Positions 1 to 10,745 of a stretch of 64,000 nt of DNA are shown here, one piece after another (positions within the stretch are counted from its first letter, which is position 1; the number at the start of each line of letters is the position of its first letter). Below the pieces are notes generated by a model that saw only the letters and a list, made by a program, of their open reading frames with translations, searched no databases and was not told the DNA's origin. Where the stretch lies: NCBI GenBank assembly GCA_944472155.2, contig OX235272.1:8664354-8728353 (forward strand), in the 5' to 3' direction. The position numbers and the translations under genes are program-made. Origin of the DNA: Trichobilharzia szidati. Taxonomy: Eukaryota; Platyhelminthes; Trematoda; Strigeidida; Schistosomatidae.

Positions 1-174
1 GATATCAATTAGAAATAAAAATAGATCAGTGAAGAATATATTTGTTTTCGTAACTGCTCTTCAAAACTGAACAGATCATAGAGATTACACTAGAGGTCAG
101 TTACTAATATCGATTGGTAACAATGAACAAATGAAATTGCATATATCAGCAGGACAAAAGACAAAAAAATTCAT
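1..174. other. AT-rich sequence, nothing recognised
   Basis: No repeat family, RNA gene or protein similarity could be recognised here. It ends where the minus arm of the first SINE A fold-back begins. Confidence 0.5.
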
Positions 175-475
175 GTATTGGTTTGTAGGGATTTGACTGA
201 TTGCTTACAGGATTTCATCATGAGCTAACATCAGTTAGGGAACCATTGGAAATCCAGCAGGGAGTACTGGACAGCTGTTTCGTCAGCCTAGTTTGGGACT
301 CTTCATCAGTACGCACCTGCTCGCCTTGTAACCAGAAGGTACTGGGTTCGAACCCTGTTGGGTGCGTACTGATGAAGAGTCTCAAACTAGGCTGACGAAA
401 CAACTGTCCACTACTCTGAAGGTGGTTTTCCAATGGTTCTCTAACTCATGTCAGCTCACGATAAAATCCTCCATC
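175..475. mobile_element. SINE A fold-back copy
   Basis: The left arm (about 175-312) is the reverse complement of the SINE A body and 3' tail. It is joined head-on to a plus copy (313-475) that carries the tRNA-like B box ggttcgaaccc (about 347-357), the GTACTG stem (366-371), a hammerhead-like core and the 3' part of the element. In the plus arm the hammerhead position normally occupied by C3 is A, and the stem II closing strand is mutated, so self-cleavage is not expected. Short ORFs across the arms are by-products of the repeat. The family name A is mine. Confidence 0.8.
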
Positions 476-480
476 CAAAT

Positions 481-1470
481 AAAGAATAAATCAAAATGTA
501 TCATTTCATCGCCATCTTGTCTGTGCTTTCCTTAATACCTTATTTATTAGCTTCATTTATTCATCTTACCTCTAACCCTTCAACTTGATTTCACTTCATT
601 GGACATATCACTTTCAATATACAATAAGGATAATAATGGTGACGATGATGGTAATGATAATAATAAAAATATTAAGCCTGATACTTTTGCTTCCTGTGTC
701 TCGCCATTGACTTCAAATGATCTCCGTAGATCTAATTCACTCGACTTATTGCTGTTCATTTAATTGTAAAAGTCATTTGTATATATATAAATATGTTCGT
801 GACAAGTATGCATGGGTGTCTTCAGGCGGGGAGGGGGAGAAGGAGGTTGAGGATGAAGGCAAGACGGAATGTTACACCATCTTATTACTCATCATCCATC
901 ATTCATCAATACATTCGATTACATAATAATTTGTGTCATAATTATACTATAATACTATACTATTACACTTGATTGATTGAATACATGTCAGTAAATCAAT
1001 CAAGTGAAGGAAGTTAAAACAATCGAGTGTGTGGGAGGAGAAGGAGGAAGGGAATGTGTGGGGGTGGGGGTGGGGATGAGGCATCGATAACACACAAAAT
1101 ATAAACGTAATTCTCGCCTTTTCTTTCCCATTTGAATTGAGAGATTAATTCATCAAAAACTAAAAATTAAGGCAATCTGTCATTTTCACAAATTTTTGTT
1201 TGTTTTGTTTCTCATTTTGTTTTTTTGTTTTTGTTTTTTGTAACTTTTGATTTCACCCAAAACACAAATTAGGGGAAGACAAAAAAGAACAAACTAGAAC
1301 AGACAACCAAATCAATAAACAAATCAATTAACAAATAAACAAGAAAACAGATAGGAAAAGATAGAGAAGACAGCAAAAAGAAGCAACACAAAGACAAAAG
1401 AAGATTCGATAAAAAAAGGTTTACAAAATGATTCAAAACAACACATGATATTCATCAATAAACAGAGACA
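481..1470. other. AT-rich sequence without recognised features
   Basis: The stretch has AATAAT-like and TTTTG-like low-complexity runs and a G-rich patch near 1035-1075. The ORF at 717-926 has no recognisable domain and a simple composition. I see no gene. Confidence 0.5.
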
Positions 1471-1472
1471 TT

Positions 1473-2645
1473 ATTATTATTCCCTGGGGTTCTGAGTGGA
1501 ACACAGGGATGGCTTCTATTCAGTGCCGTCCTCTTCAACTGGGTCCAGGACTGCCCAAACTCTCTCTCCTCTCCTCCAACTCGCCGCACGATCTGCTCCA
1601 TGTCACCCTCGCACTGACGACCCACTCATCTCTCCCGATTGGGATTCCACTCGAACGATAATGGCCTGCATTGGGCGCGATGTTATTCGACAGTCTCCTC
1701 AATGTATGCTTCATCAATCCATCTACATTTTCTATATAATTGTTGAGCGATCAGCTGTCGCCTTTTCGTTTGTTCCCAGACAGCCAGACAGCCAGGGAGA
1801 ATTTCTTGTTGCTAATTCTTTCTGGCCATTTGGTCTTCAATATGAAGGCAGTACGCGAAATGGGCGGCTGTTGATGAAAGTCTGCAGCTCTCTAGTGGAA
1901 ATCCTTTTCGTTAATCATACTGCAAGCTTCTGACCCATATAGAAGCACTGACCGACTTGACAATGGTGTTGAAGATGCGAATCTTGTTCCTTATGCTGAG
2001 TGCGGAAGATTTCCAAACTGGTTTCACGTTGGTTGATGAAGGTGTATGTTGCCTTTCCGATTCTGACTGGCTTTGACATCTTTATCCGCTCCAGTGGCCT
2101 GTAGTTGAAACGATGCTTCCTAGATAAGTGAAGGAGGCAACCTCTGTCAAATCTCTCCCTTTGATGGTGATTAGTTATCTTCATCACCTCCAACTTCTCT
2201 ATGTTCCCCTGCAGTCCTGTTTTCTCTGCCTCTTCAGCCAGTTTGTTGGTTTTCGCCTGCCCGTCAGTCTTCGAGTTTGTGTGTGTGTGTGCGCGCGAAA
2301 ATTTAGATCTTCTAGAGGTTTCTTATCGGTGGTCTGACACATATTCCAGTGTACCACAATTAAGAATATCATCGGTGAAAATAGGCAGGCAGCCAGGCTT
2401 ATCTTACTCCTGTATTCACTTCGATAACCTCACTGAGTTTTCCATTGTAGATGACCTGACACGTGACATTGTCATATAGCCAGCTGTTGAATGAGGTTCA
2501 TAAAAATTTAGACACCTCACGCCGTAGTGTTGAATTAGTTTCCAAATTACTTCTCGACCAACGCAGTCTGTCGAAGGCCTTTTCTAAGTCGATGAAGTTG
2601 AGATAGTTAACTAGCATGCTAGTTTTGTAACCGGTCTCAAGCCCA
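1473..2645 (-). mobile_element. RTE-type LINE fragment (RT to 3' end), broken
   Basis: Read on the minus strand this is the 3' half of an RTE LINE of the SR2/Perere-3 kind. Near 2560-2600 the reverse transcriptase motif A region reads like FIDLEKAFDRLRW. Further on come the post-palm segments (FTYLGSIVSTTG, then KPVWKSSALSIRNKIRIFNT), and it ends in the family 3' tail next to a TAA/ATT run at 1473. Frames change repeatedly and stops interrupt it. A GT microsatellite (about 2277-2292) replaces the FADD catalytic site. The element is 5' truncated and non-functional. Confidence 0.85.
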
Positions 2646-2649
2646 GGCA

Positions 2650-2725
2650 AAGGGTGGGGGTTGGGTGTGGGGCTAGCAAACCTACATCTTTAAACCTATC
2701 AAACTGGTAGAGAAACTTCAACGTA
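2650..2725 (+). repeat. Degenerate SINE D / RTE leader segment
   Basis: The segment ggggctagcaaacctac and a later agaaacttcaac match the middle of SINE D and the RTE leader seen at 15040-15105. It is short and diverged. Confidence 0.4.
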
Positions 2726-2769
2726 CAGAAAATAAATTAAAGATAAACACAGGTAGAAATTTCAAATTT

Positions 2770-2950
2770 TTAATGTATTAGTTTACAGGGATTTCATTGG
2801 ATTTTATTTCAAATTCGATCCCCTCTCTGATGTGATCATAGATGGGTGCGTACTTCTGTGAAAAATCTCAAAACGAAGTGGGAAACAGCTGTCCAGTACT
2901 TTCTAATTCTCTAACTGACGTGTCAATATGTGATTAAACTTGTAATCAAT
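2770..2950. mobile_element. Diverged SINE A fold-back remnant
   Basis: A minus-oriented tail (tttacagggattt) is followed by a plus piece with gggtgcgtac and, after a deletion and mutations in stem II, gaaacagctgtccagtact and ctaactgacgt. The hammerhead core is not preserved. Confidence 0.65.
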
Positions 2951-2989
2951 AAAAACCTACACTTTAAATTTCATCTACTGCTTACTATT

Positions 2990-3655
2990 ATGATTGTTTC
3001 CTTTAGTTCCTAGAGGAACATAGGGCTTCAGACGCACATCTCCATTGCGTTCGGTTCTCTGCCGACGTCTTCACCTGGTCCCAGGTCTGACCACATGCTT
3101 TCATCTCTTCTTTGCATGAAATCCCCCGTATCACCTTCACACTCGCCACTTCCGATTCGTGTTCCACTCGAGTGATGGCCCGTCTAGTAATGTTACTTGA
3201 TTATGGTTTGTTTTCTCAGAGTATGGCTAGCCAATCCACCTCGATTTCTTCCTGCATATTTGTTGTACAATTGGTTTCTGCTGGCTTGGTTGGTTCGTTC
3301 ATTACCAGAGATCCCCGCCTGTTGCTCATGTTTTCTGGCCGGCCATCTGATTTTGAGCGATGTGTTGAGCGAAGACAGCTGTTGATGAGGGTGTGTAGTT
3401 TGTTCGAAGTGCCCTTCATGACACGGCAATGGTCAAGTCTCTGATCTGCATAGTAAGTACCACTGACTTCACATTGGAGTTGAAAATCCGCATCTTATTT
3501 TCATTTTCATGCTGAGAAGTGCTTTTGATCTCCTCCACACACACTTGAGATTGGTGATAGCTTGCCTTGCTTTTCTGATCCTCGTTGCTTTGATATCCTC
3601 ATCAGTTCCGTCCTCCTGTAGTTGAAACGATGCTTCCTAGATAGCTAGGTAGTTT
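2990..3655 (-). mobile_element. RTE LINE 3' fragment, minus strand
   Basis: On the minus strand the fragment runs from the YLGSIVSTTG-like segment (about 3620-3650) to the 3' tail. It includes the HTLRK-like end and the repeated 3' UTR motif agccctatgttcctct at about 3010-3030. Several ORFs here are frame shadows of the same relic. It lacks endonuclease and catalytic RT segments. Confidence 0.8.
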
Positions 3656-3663
3656 TCTTTTCT

Positions 3664-3846
3664 TTTCAGCTTTTCTTTGTCTGTTTGGTTTCATCATTTA
3701 GGCTTTTCGTTGTACTGCTTAGTGCCATTGCTCGGTTTGTTAGACACTTAACTAAGCCAGCCTTTACAGACAGATAAAGAACGGATGAGATGAATTAAAG
3801 AAGTCTAAATATCTATTAGCAGAATGCGTTGGCTTCTTGTAAACCA
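3664..3846 (-). mobile_element. PLE fragment (RT C-terminal part), minus strand
   Basis: The reverse complement matches the plus PLE at 55438-55620 (KPTHSTRYLDFNSSHPLTVKAG-like, then NRAIALSST). It is a short piece of the PLE reverse transcriptase C-terminus. It abuts the unrelated plus PLE that starts at about 3847, so one insertion interrupted or joined the other. Confidence 0.7.
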
Positions 3847-6050
3847 TCTTTGCAAACCAACACTTGGTAGTAAATCTATCGAAACAATCATTATCGAAAA
3901 CAGAAGAACAACTTCTTCAGAAAGCACTGGACTATAATACTGGTGACGCTTCAATAACAGATTTCTGTGCCTCCTTAGAATCATCACTGAAATCATCAAA
4001 ATTAAATGAGGAAGTGCAACAAGAAATACGTCAATCTATCATACCTAAAATCAAACAGAAAAGACATAATTCCCAACTTAGCACTGAAGAGCAAAATGCA
4101 TTGAAGAAACTGAAGAATAGAAAAGATATAGTTATTCTACCGGCTGATAAAGGAAGAACAACAGTAATCCTGGACACAGAAGACTACATAAAGAAAGCAG
4201 AGGATTTACTCAAAGATAATAATGTATATCGACAGCTGACGAAAAACCCTGTACAAACATTGGATAACAAAATCAAAATAACGTCAAAATAAACTAACGA
4301 AATCAAGACAAATTACAAAACAAGATCAATGGCGAATGAAATCTAACGGATCTATTTTATTTCGATTCTATGGTAGACCAAAACTACACAAACCAAATAT
4401 TCCCTTACGACCAATCGTTTCGCTTCCAGGAACACCGACATATAATCTGTCTAAAGAACTTTTCAGGAAATTAAATTACCTCACAGAATGATGCGACCAT
4501 TTTATCAATTCGTCCATCCAATTTTTAGAGAAAATCAAAAACATTCAAGTAGAAGACAATGAAATAATGGTGTCCTTTGATGTCACAGCATTATATACTT
4601 CAATTAGTTCAAAAGTAGCAGCAGAAACGATGCAACAATTACTCTATAGTGATGAAAACATAAAAACACAATGTTCAACTTGGATAGAACTCATAAAATA
4701 ATGTCTTACAACATACTTCCAATTCAATACTCAAATATACGAACTAATAATAAAAGGAACACCAATGGGATCGCCCATATTAGAATTAATAGCTGAAGCC
4801 GCCATGCAAAGATTAGAATTATTAGTTCTACCTATAATAAAACCAAAAGTCTGGGTACGTTACGTTGATGATATATTTGTAATAATTAAAAGAAATGACT
4901 TAGAATATACTCATAAATTAATAAACAACACATTTGAAGACATCAAATTCACAAGAGAAGAAGAAATAGGTAACAAAATCCCATTTTTAGACGTCTTAAT
5001 CAGGAGAACTAACACAGGAAATTTACAAACACAAGTATATAGAAAATCAACGCACACAGATCAAACACTCATCTATACTAGCAATAATCCAATTACTCAC
5101 AAAAGAAACTGTGTGCAGACATTGTTTAGAAGAGTTCAAACACACTCTAGCACTCCAATGTTGAAGAGAATGGAGGAAAAATACCTAATAATCGTCTTCA
5201 AAAAGAATGGATATCCTAACAATTTCATCAAAAATTGTTTAAAATCGAATCACAACACCAACAAGAAACCATCATAAAAGACCACAAGAAAATTCACACA
5301 TCCATATATAAAAAATATTTCTGAAATAACAACTAGAATACTGAAACCATTTGAAATAGATATAACACACAAGCCAGCCAAAACAACCATTTCATTCGAT
5401 ATTGTGCAAACCGAAAGATCCAACAGAAAAAGGAGATAAAATTAATACCATTTACAGAATAAATAATTGTGTGAACTGTAACATGCATTACATCGGCCAA
5501 AGTGGGCGTCCCCTTCGAATCAGAATCCAGTAACACAAATTAGTTGTAAAAAGACATGATACATATTCCTGTTTCATATCAATGCATATAGATAATTATG
5601 GACATCAGTTTAATGATTGGGAAAATGTCGAAATTTTAAACAGAGGAAACACCAAAAGTGCAGTCAGGGAATTCCTAGAAGCCTGGCACTCAAACGACTA
5701 TGCGATTAACAAACATGTTAATGTAGACCAAATCTACCAACTAATAAGAAGTAAATCATGTGATTAGAAAGGTTAAAATCCAAGTCAATAGAAAATTACC
5801 AGTACATATGTAAAGATGATTACCGAGAGACGCAGTTCTATTACTCACGGAAAAAGTTTAAATCGGTTCAGTTTATGCTACAAATTGCGCTGAAAGGCGA
5901 AGTTGTCTAGAAGTGGGACGACGAAAGCTCCGCAACTAAACCAACCAGCTCCTCAGAGAACACTACTAATTACTTGGTACTCTGAAAAATTGTAAGTAGT
6001 ATCTGCATAGTTGGCATTCAGCTTGAAATAAAACAACAACAACAACAAAA
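3847..6050 (+). mobile_element. Penelope-like element, nearly complete but broken
   Basis: This is a PLE coding for an RT fused to a GIY-YIG endonuclease, the enzyme set that copies element RNA at a cut target. Visible in order: an N-terminal RT segment at 3864-4292 with LPADKGRTTVILD; RT blocks at 4350-4480 ([22 protein letters not shown]); motif A near 4570 (SFDVTALYTS); GTPMGSP near 4760; catalytic YVDD at 4861-4872; IPFLDVLI near 4975; and the GIY-YIG domain at about 5400-5760 (HYIGQSGRPLRIRIQ). Stops and frame changes lie at about 4290, 4490, 4700, 5275 and 5530. The tail ends in a CAA run at 6030. A truncated sister copy is at 45030-45720. Confidence 0.9.
4765..5277 (+). pseudogene. PLE reverse transcriptase fragment with intact YVDD
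   Basis: This is the longest open part of the PLE at 3847-6050, about 170 codons. It begins at the RT segment MGSPILELIAEAAMQ, has the catalytic YVDDIF at codons 33-38 and the downstream block KIPFLDVLIRR, and ends before the GIY-YIG linker. The catalytic aspartates are present, but upstream RT blocks are in another frame behind stops, so it is a pseudogene. The ATG is internal to the RT and is not a real start. Confidence 0.85.
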
Positions 6051-6596
6051 TAACAGAAAGAATAAACGGACAAGCAAACAAATTGTTTACTCAAGAATGC
6101 AGTTAACATTAAAGAGATCACCATCTCATTTCAATTCTAAAATGCTGAAATTGTGAAATAAAATAAAAGTTGTTGACAGATTCATTGCGATCTAATTTTT
6201 GGATTATTTAAAATTTTTACAATCAGCATAATTAATCATATCACATCACATCAAATCAAATCAAATCAGATTAGATCAGATCACAACGAATTAGATCAAA
6301 TCGGATCAGATCTGATTTAAAATTCAATCAAATCATCAAAAATAAATGATAATGAGATAGAGATTAGGTCAGATTAAAATTTTTTTTTGAACAGAAAAAG
6401 AAACAGTTTAGGCATGCGTGTTACATACTTTGTGAAGCAAAGATTCATGTGTTTGCTTGCGTGTGTGAGTGTGTGTGTGTGTGTACAAGCGAACATGCCA
6501 TCATTCCAGAAAATGGAACATATTCAGAGCATGGAAGAGAGACAAATAATATGCTGAAAATTTCTATTTGTATTCTCAATCAACTAATTAGTGATA
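6051..6596. repeat. Degenerate atcaa/gatca simple repeat and AT-rich DNA
   Basis: Between about 6236 and 6330 units resembling atcac, atcaa and gatca repeat imperfectly around an agatcagatc core. A GT run lies at about 6467-6484. No gene is visible, and the ORF across the GT run has no support. Confidence 0.6.
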
Positions 6597-6810
6597 TTGT
6601 TGGCATTAGATGGTTGGAGGCAATCGGCAGGAAGCCTTGGACCTAGGTTTCGTGCTAGTTGGCACTCACCAGTCAGCAAGGCGTATCTGCAACCTTGAAG
6701 GAACTGATGTCCCTTCTGAGATTCGAACCCGCGTCACCCAGTGCTGCAGTCAGAGACGTTACCACTGAGCTATTCAGGCTCGCGACTGACCTCCTGTAGG
6801 ACTGTATTGG
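6597..6810 (-). mobile_element. SINE C, tRNA-derived, minus strand
   Basis: On the minus strand the element reads: A-box-like tagctcagtggtaac, B box gggttcgaatc, a spacer, a hammerhead-like domain (6633-6682), then the tail gattgcctccaaccatctaa. Related copies lie at 22460-22625 and 32420-32610. A partial inverted copy follows at 6840-7030. Family name C is mine. Confidence 0.75.
6633..6682 (-). ncRNA. Hammerhead-like ribozyme domain of SINE C
   Basis: On the minus strand stem I is GCCUUG (6677-6682) with CAAGGC (6633-6638), six pairs. Stem II is GUGC/GCAC around loop CAACUA. GAAAC follows, and the stem III strand ACCUAGGU is self-complementary. The core reads CUGACUGGUGA where CUGANGA is expected, so about four nucleotides (CUGG) are inserted. 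Fold conserved, activity doubtful. Confidence 0.6.
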
Positions 6811-6839
6811 ATATTTTTGATTGCACACTAGTCAGTAAC

Positions 6840-7035
6840 TAGTGTAATGCATTACACTAGGTCCAAGGCTTCCTGCCGATTGCCTCCAACCATCTAATGC
6901 CAACAATTCACAGTGCACCGTAATGGCGAGCCACCTAGCATGGTGGCCACATTGCAAACATGACTGATAGAATTCAGTCTGCACCGAAGATAGGACTAGA
7001 CGCATTACACTAGTTACTGACTAGTGTTCAATCAA
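6840..7035. mobile_element. SINE C partial inverted copy with cactagtcagtaactagtg palindromes
   Basis: The plus-oriented tail (ctaggtccaaggcttcc ... ccatctaatgccaac) at about 6855-6905 faces the minus SINE C. It is followed by a minus segment with agtctgcaccgaagatagg that also occurs, in plus orientation, at 22475-22520. The palindromic cactagtcagtaactagtg flanks both sides. Confidence 0.6.
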
Positions 7036-7084
7036 AAATTAGTGATATATATATGATCCTACTAAAGTTGGTCTATCTGTCTGT

Positions 7085-7800
7085 CTGTTTTCAGCATAGA
7101 ACTTTGCACCGATGTGCAGCAGTTCAAGCCGCCACACTCCCTCCATGTATCACACAAAGCAAGAGAATAAAGTAGAAGAAATGCAAAACAGAGAAAGTAA
7201 ACAGATATATGAGACAAAAGGAATAGAAGTAATGAAGAGCAATATAGTTTCATTGGGTATTATAAGTCACAAGGAGTGGATGCATCTGCGCCAGCCATTG
7301 AGAACGACGATTTTGAGCCATATCACCGATTTTCTCCAGCCTTCATTGATTTTTACTGTCCCGAAGACTCCAACAAGGAAGTCTACATCTTCCTATGTGG
7401 CTTAAACTAACTGTCGTGGATTTCATTGACTGATGAAGGCATGTTTTGGTTTGACAGCTACTGGCTCTTTTCCAAACTGATCCATCCTATGTCAGCTAAC
7501 ATTGCCCGTTATCGAGGAAGGTGACGACTAGGCATGCGTGCGTAACACATGCCCTAACCATCTCAATCGGTGTAGTTTCATAACCTCGTCGATTGATTCC
7601 CCCTCCTTGCCTAACGCTCGACGCCTAACCTCAGTATTGCTTACTCTACTACACCACTTCACATGGGAGATAGAACGCAGGCACTTATGATCAAAGACAG
7701 CTAGCCGGCTTTTTCATGTCCTCCACTTTCAGTGGCCAGGTTTCACATCCATAAAGGAGGACAATTAAAGTTGGAATGAATGTTGGAATCTCCATGGATC
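7085..7800 (-). mobile_element. Second non-LTR LINE, RT C-terminal end and 3' UTR, minus strand
   Basis: The minus strand encodes, with interruptions, the end of a non-RTE LINE polyprotein: a segment near 7560-7600 reading LHRLRWLGHVLRT, then LSHIGRCRLPCW and an IGDMAQNR..W-like end, followed by a 3' UTR containing atggagggagtgtggcggc. The same end occurs at 42410-43115 (plus), 14735-15000 (plus) and 37395-37720 (minus). I do not assign a named family. It is 5' truncated. Confidence 0.75.
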
Positions 7801-8149
7801 GATGGATGATCCCAGTTAAAAATGGATGATTGGTGAAAAATTCACAATTTATAGTTTACACACACAGTTCAAGGAGGTGAAATTACACCATCATCCCAGT
7901 TTTCTCCAATCAGCCAATTGGTAGTGTATATATACCATCAAAAACGTGCTGTGATTGTAAGTAAAGGGTCTTATATTTCAACCCTGTTATGAGGCTGTAG
8001 GTACGTATCTGTTGTTACAGTGTTCTTAACTAACCTTTGGTACGGTGTCTGTTGCATATTCCATAAATTTGAATGATTCTTTGACTTTTGTTACTTCATG
8101 ATGGAGTATACTGTGGAATCACTCGAATCGGTGGGAAATCGAATATCTT
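7801..8149. other. No recognised feature
   Basis: Mixed sequence between the second LINE and SINE A. I could not assign it to any repeat family or gene. Confidence 0.4.
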
Positions 8150-8605
8150 CAAGTGTTGGTTTGTAGGGATTTGGTTGGTTGATTGGTTACAGGATTTCAT
8201 CATGAGCTGACATTAGTTGGAGGTTTTCCAATAGTTCTCTAACTGATGTCAACTCATGATGAAATCCTGTAACCAATCAACCAAATCCCTACAAACCAAC
8301 ACTTGAATATCAGTGAGATGCTCACTAGCGACTTACCCTATTCAGGGTGCAGTAGGGTGCAGCACGTCGGGTGTGAGGACAAATACTCGCCGAAGACATT
8401 GGCTAAGGGTCGCGCTATATCGTGAATTGGCAGAAGTTGGAATTCATGGACTGACCATTGGATCGGGTCCCCGTGGCTTAATGGTATGCGAGCTCGCCTT
8501 GTAACCGGAAGGTCCTGGGTTCGAACCTCCGCTGGGTGGGTGCGTACTGATGAAGAGTCCCAAACTAGGACGAAACAGCTGTCCAGCACTCCTAGGCTTC
8601 TGCTG
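8150..8605. mobile_element. SINE A copy with inverted tail at its 5' end
   Basis: A minus-oriented tail (8150-8220) is joined to a plus tail (8221-8311) that runs directly into a full plus unit: the 5' region gatgctcactagcgact, the tRNA-like head (about 8465-8535, B box gggttcgaacc) and the hammerhead-like domain. The order tail, 5' region, head, hammerhead shows two units in direct succession, the first truncated. Confidence 0.8.
8544..8589 (+). ncRNA. SINE A hammerhead-like domain with C3 to A change
   Basis: Stem I GUACUG (8544-8549) faces CAGCAC (8584-8589, one mismatch). Stem II is GUCC/GGAC with loop CAAACUA, then GAAAC. The stem III strand ACAGCUGU is a perfect palindrome. The core is AUGAAGA: the conserved C3 is A, which should stop catalysis unless an alternative register is used. 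Confidence 0.65.
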
Positions 8606-8609
8606 CTTC

Positions 8610-9690
8610 AACACTATGACGTGCGGTGCCCAAGTCTTTATCAACCTCACTCAACAGCTGGCTATATGACAGTGAGGCCACGTGCCAGGTGATCCACAAC
8701 AGGAAACTCAGCGAGGTGGTCGAAGTGAACACAGGAGTAAGACAAGGATGGCTGCCTATTGTCACCGATGGTACTCTTAGTTGCGGTGGACTGGATTATG
8801 AGGAAGACTATGGGGGCGAGGAGTCAGGAATACGCTGGATCACTGAAAAGAAGACACCATCTAGAAGATCTGGATTTCGCGTGTGAATGATATATTTCTA
8901 ATGTCACACAAACTCGAAGAATTACAGGAGGAAACCAACAAACTGGCTGAAGAGGCAGCCATCCAGGGGAGACAGGACTGCAGGGGAACACAGAGAAGTT
9001 GGAGGTGATGGAGATAACCAATCACCATCAAAGGGAGAGATTTAACAAAGGTTGCCTCCTTCACTTATCTAGGAAGCATCGTTTCAACTACAGGCCACTG
9101 GAGCGGATAAAGATGTCAAAGCCAGTCAGAATCGGAAAGGCAACATACACCTTCATCAACCAACGTGAAACCAGTTTGGAAATCTTCTGCACTCACCATC
9201 AGGAAAAAGATTCGCATTTTTAACACCATTCTCAAGTTGGTCAGTGCTTCTATACGGGTCAGAAACTTGCATTGTGTGTAACGAAAAGGATTTCCACTAG
9301 GGAGCTGTAGACTTTTATCAACAGCTGTCTTCGCTGGCTTCACACTGAAGACCAAGTCGCCAGAAAGAATTAATAACAAGAAACTGTGGGAACAAACCAA
9401 CAGGTGAGAGCCGATCGCTCAACAAATGTGTACATACATACATTGAGGGGGCCGCCAACTGACATCACACGCCAGGCCACTGCTCGAGTGGAATCCAAAT
9501 GGGCAGTGACTAGTGGGTCGTTGGTGCGAGGGTGATATGGAGGAGATCGTGTGAGGAAGAGATGAGAGAGTTTGGTCAATCGTGGACCCAGCTGAAGAGG
9601 ACGGCAGAAAAGGGAACAAAGTGGAGATGTGTTGTTGAAGCCAGCCCTATGTTTTACTCGGAACGCAAGGGAATAATAATAACACGCTGC
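8610..9690 (+). mobile_element. RTE LINE 3' half, plus strand, broken
   Basis: The copy begins in the RT palm (VIHNRKLSEVVEVNTGVRQG near 8690-8745) and passes a shortened segment and the FADD site near 8874-8895. It continues through MSHKLEELQEETNKL, FTYLGSIVSTTG, KPVWKSSALTI and the SINRWH-like end to the tail ccagccctatgttttact followed by AATAATAAT. The FADD site contains TGTG after TTCGCG, shifting the frame as in three other copies. The C at the end of the VRQGC motif is W, and the segment between it and the palm is deleted. Confidence 0.85.
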
Positions 9691-9719
9691 TTCGTCCTAG
9701 TTTTTGGGACTCTATGATA

Positions 9720-9990
9720 ATAACTGGCTGGAAGACATAGCTGACTGGATCTCTACTGAGAAGTCATGACCGGTAGTGGGATCCACTTGGTGGTTGTGTC
9801 GCCAGTAAGGACAAATACTCGCCACCGATAACATTCATTGGCTGGTAGTTGCGTGGCTGAATGGTATACAAACTTGCCTTGTAACTGGAAGTTCTTGGGT
9901 TCGAGTGCTGACGGTAGGGAGAAACAGCTGCTCAGCACCTCCTGGTTCCCAATGGTAGTTCTCTAAATGATATTCATCCGTGATCACACT
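9720..9990 (+). mobile_element. SINE A copy lacking the hammerhead core
   Basis: The 5' region (ctggctggaagac ... tactcgccacc), the tRNA-like head with gggttcgag and the tail (tggttcccaatggtagttctctaa) are recognisable. The sequence between head and gaaacagctg is deleted, removing the catalytic core and stem II. A TA run follows at 9997-10012. Confidence 0.7.
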
Positions 9991-10021
9991 GGAAATATAT
10001 ATATATATATACTACTCTGAG

Positions 10022-10745
10022 ATTATTATTATTGTTTCCTTTAATTCCTAGAGGAACATACGGCTTCAGCCGTGCGTCTCCATTGTGTTCGATTCTCTGC
10101 TAGAGTCTTCACCTGGCTCCAAGTCTGCCCACACGCTTTCATCTCCTCTTCACATGACCTCCTCCAAGTCACCCGCCCTCGCACTGACGACCAACTCGCC
10201 GCTTCCAATACAGTCAGGTTCCACTCGAGCAATGGCTTGTCTAGTGATGTCACTCACTTGATGCATTGTTTCCTCAGAGTGTGGCCAGCCAATCCATCTC
10301 CATTTCTTCCTGCCTATTTATTTCACAATCGGTTCCTGCTGGGTTGGTTCGCTCCACGAGATCCCTGTTGCTGATCTTTTCTGGCTGGTCATCTGATCTT
10401 GAGTATTGAGCGAAGACAACTAGCTGTTGATGAAGGTCTGTAGTTTGTTTGAGATGCTCTTTATGACGCACCAAGTCTCTGATCAGTATATCAAGTAGCA
10501 CTGACTTTACATTGGAGTTGAAAATCCGGATCTTATCTTCGTTTTCATGCTGAGTTCTGTTGACCTCCTCCACACAGACTTGAGAGTAGTGAAAGCTTGT
10601 CTTGCTTTTCCGATCCTCGCTGCTTTGATATCCTCGTCAGTTCCGCTGGCCTGTAGTTGAAACGATCCTTCCCAGGTAGGTAGGTTGGTGAAGGAGGTTG
10701 TTTCTTTCAGGTTCCTTCTATTTATGCTGATTGTTGCTGTTGCTG
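10022..10745 (-). mobile_element. RTE LINE 3' fragment, minus strand
   Basis: Minus-strand fragment closely related to 2990-3655. It starts at a YLGRIVSTTG-like segment near 10650 and ends in the family tail next to a TTATTATTATTG run at 10022. The ORFs in all frames are shadows of this relic. Confidence 0.8.

Noticed and set aside
3851..3867. gcaaaccaacacttgg as a SINE A tail inside the PLE
   Set aside because: The 15-nt match to the SINE A end is not backed by adjacent SINE sequence and lies in PLE coding sequence; left as coincidence.
5880..5945. Hammerhead at the end of the PLE (gacgacgaaagctc)
   Set aside because: GACGAAAGC is present here and at 45610-45640, but no CUGANGA core sits next to a pairing stem II in either copy.
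6236..6330. CRISPR-like or satellite array
   Set aside because: Units of 5-6 bp repeat imperfectly without spacers; this is degenerate simple sequence in a eukaryotic genome.
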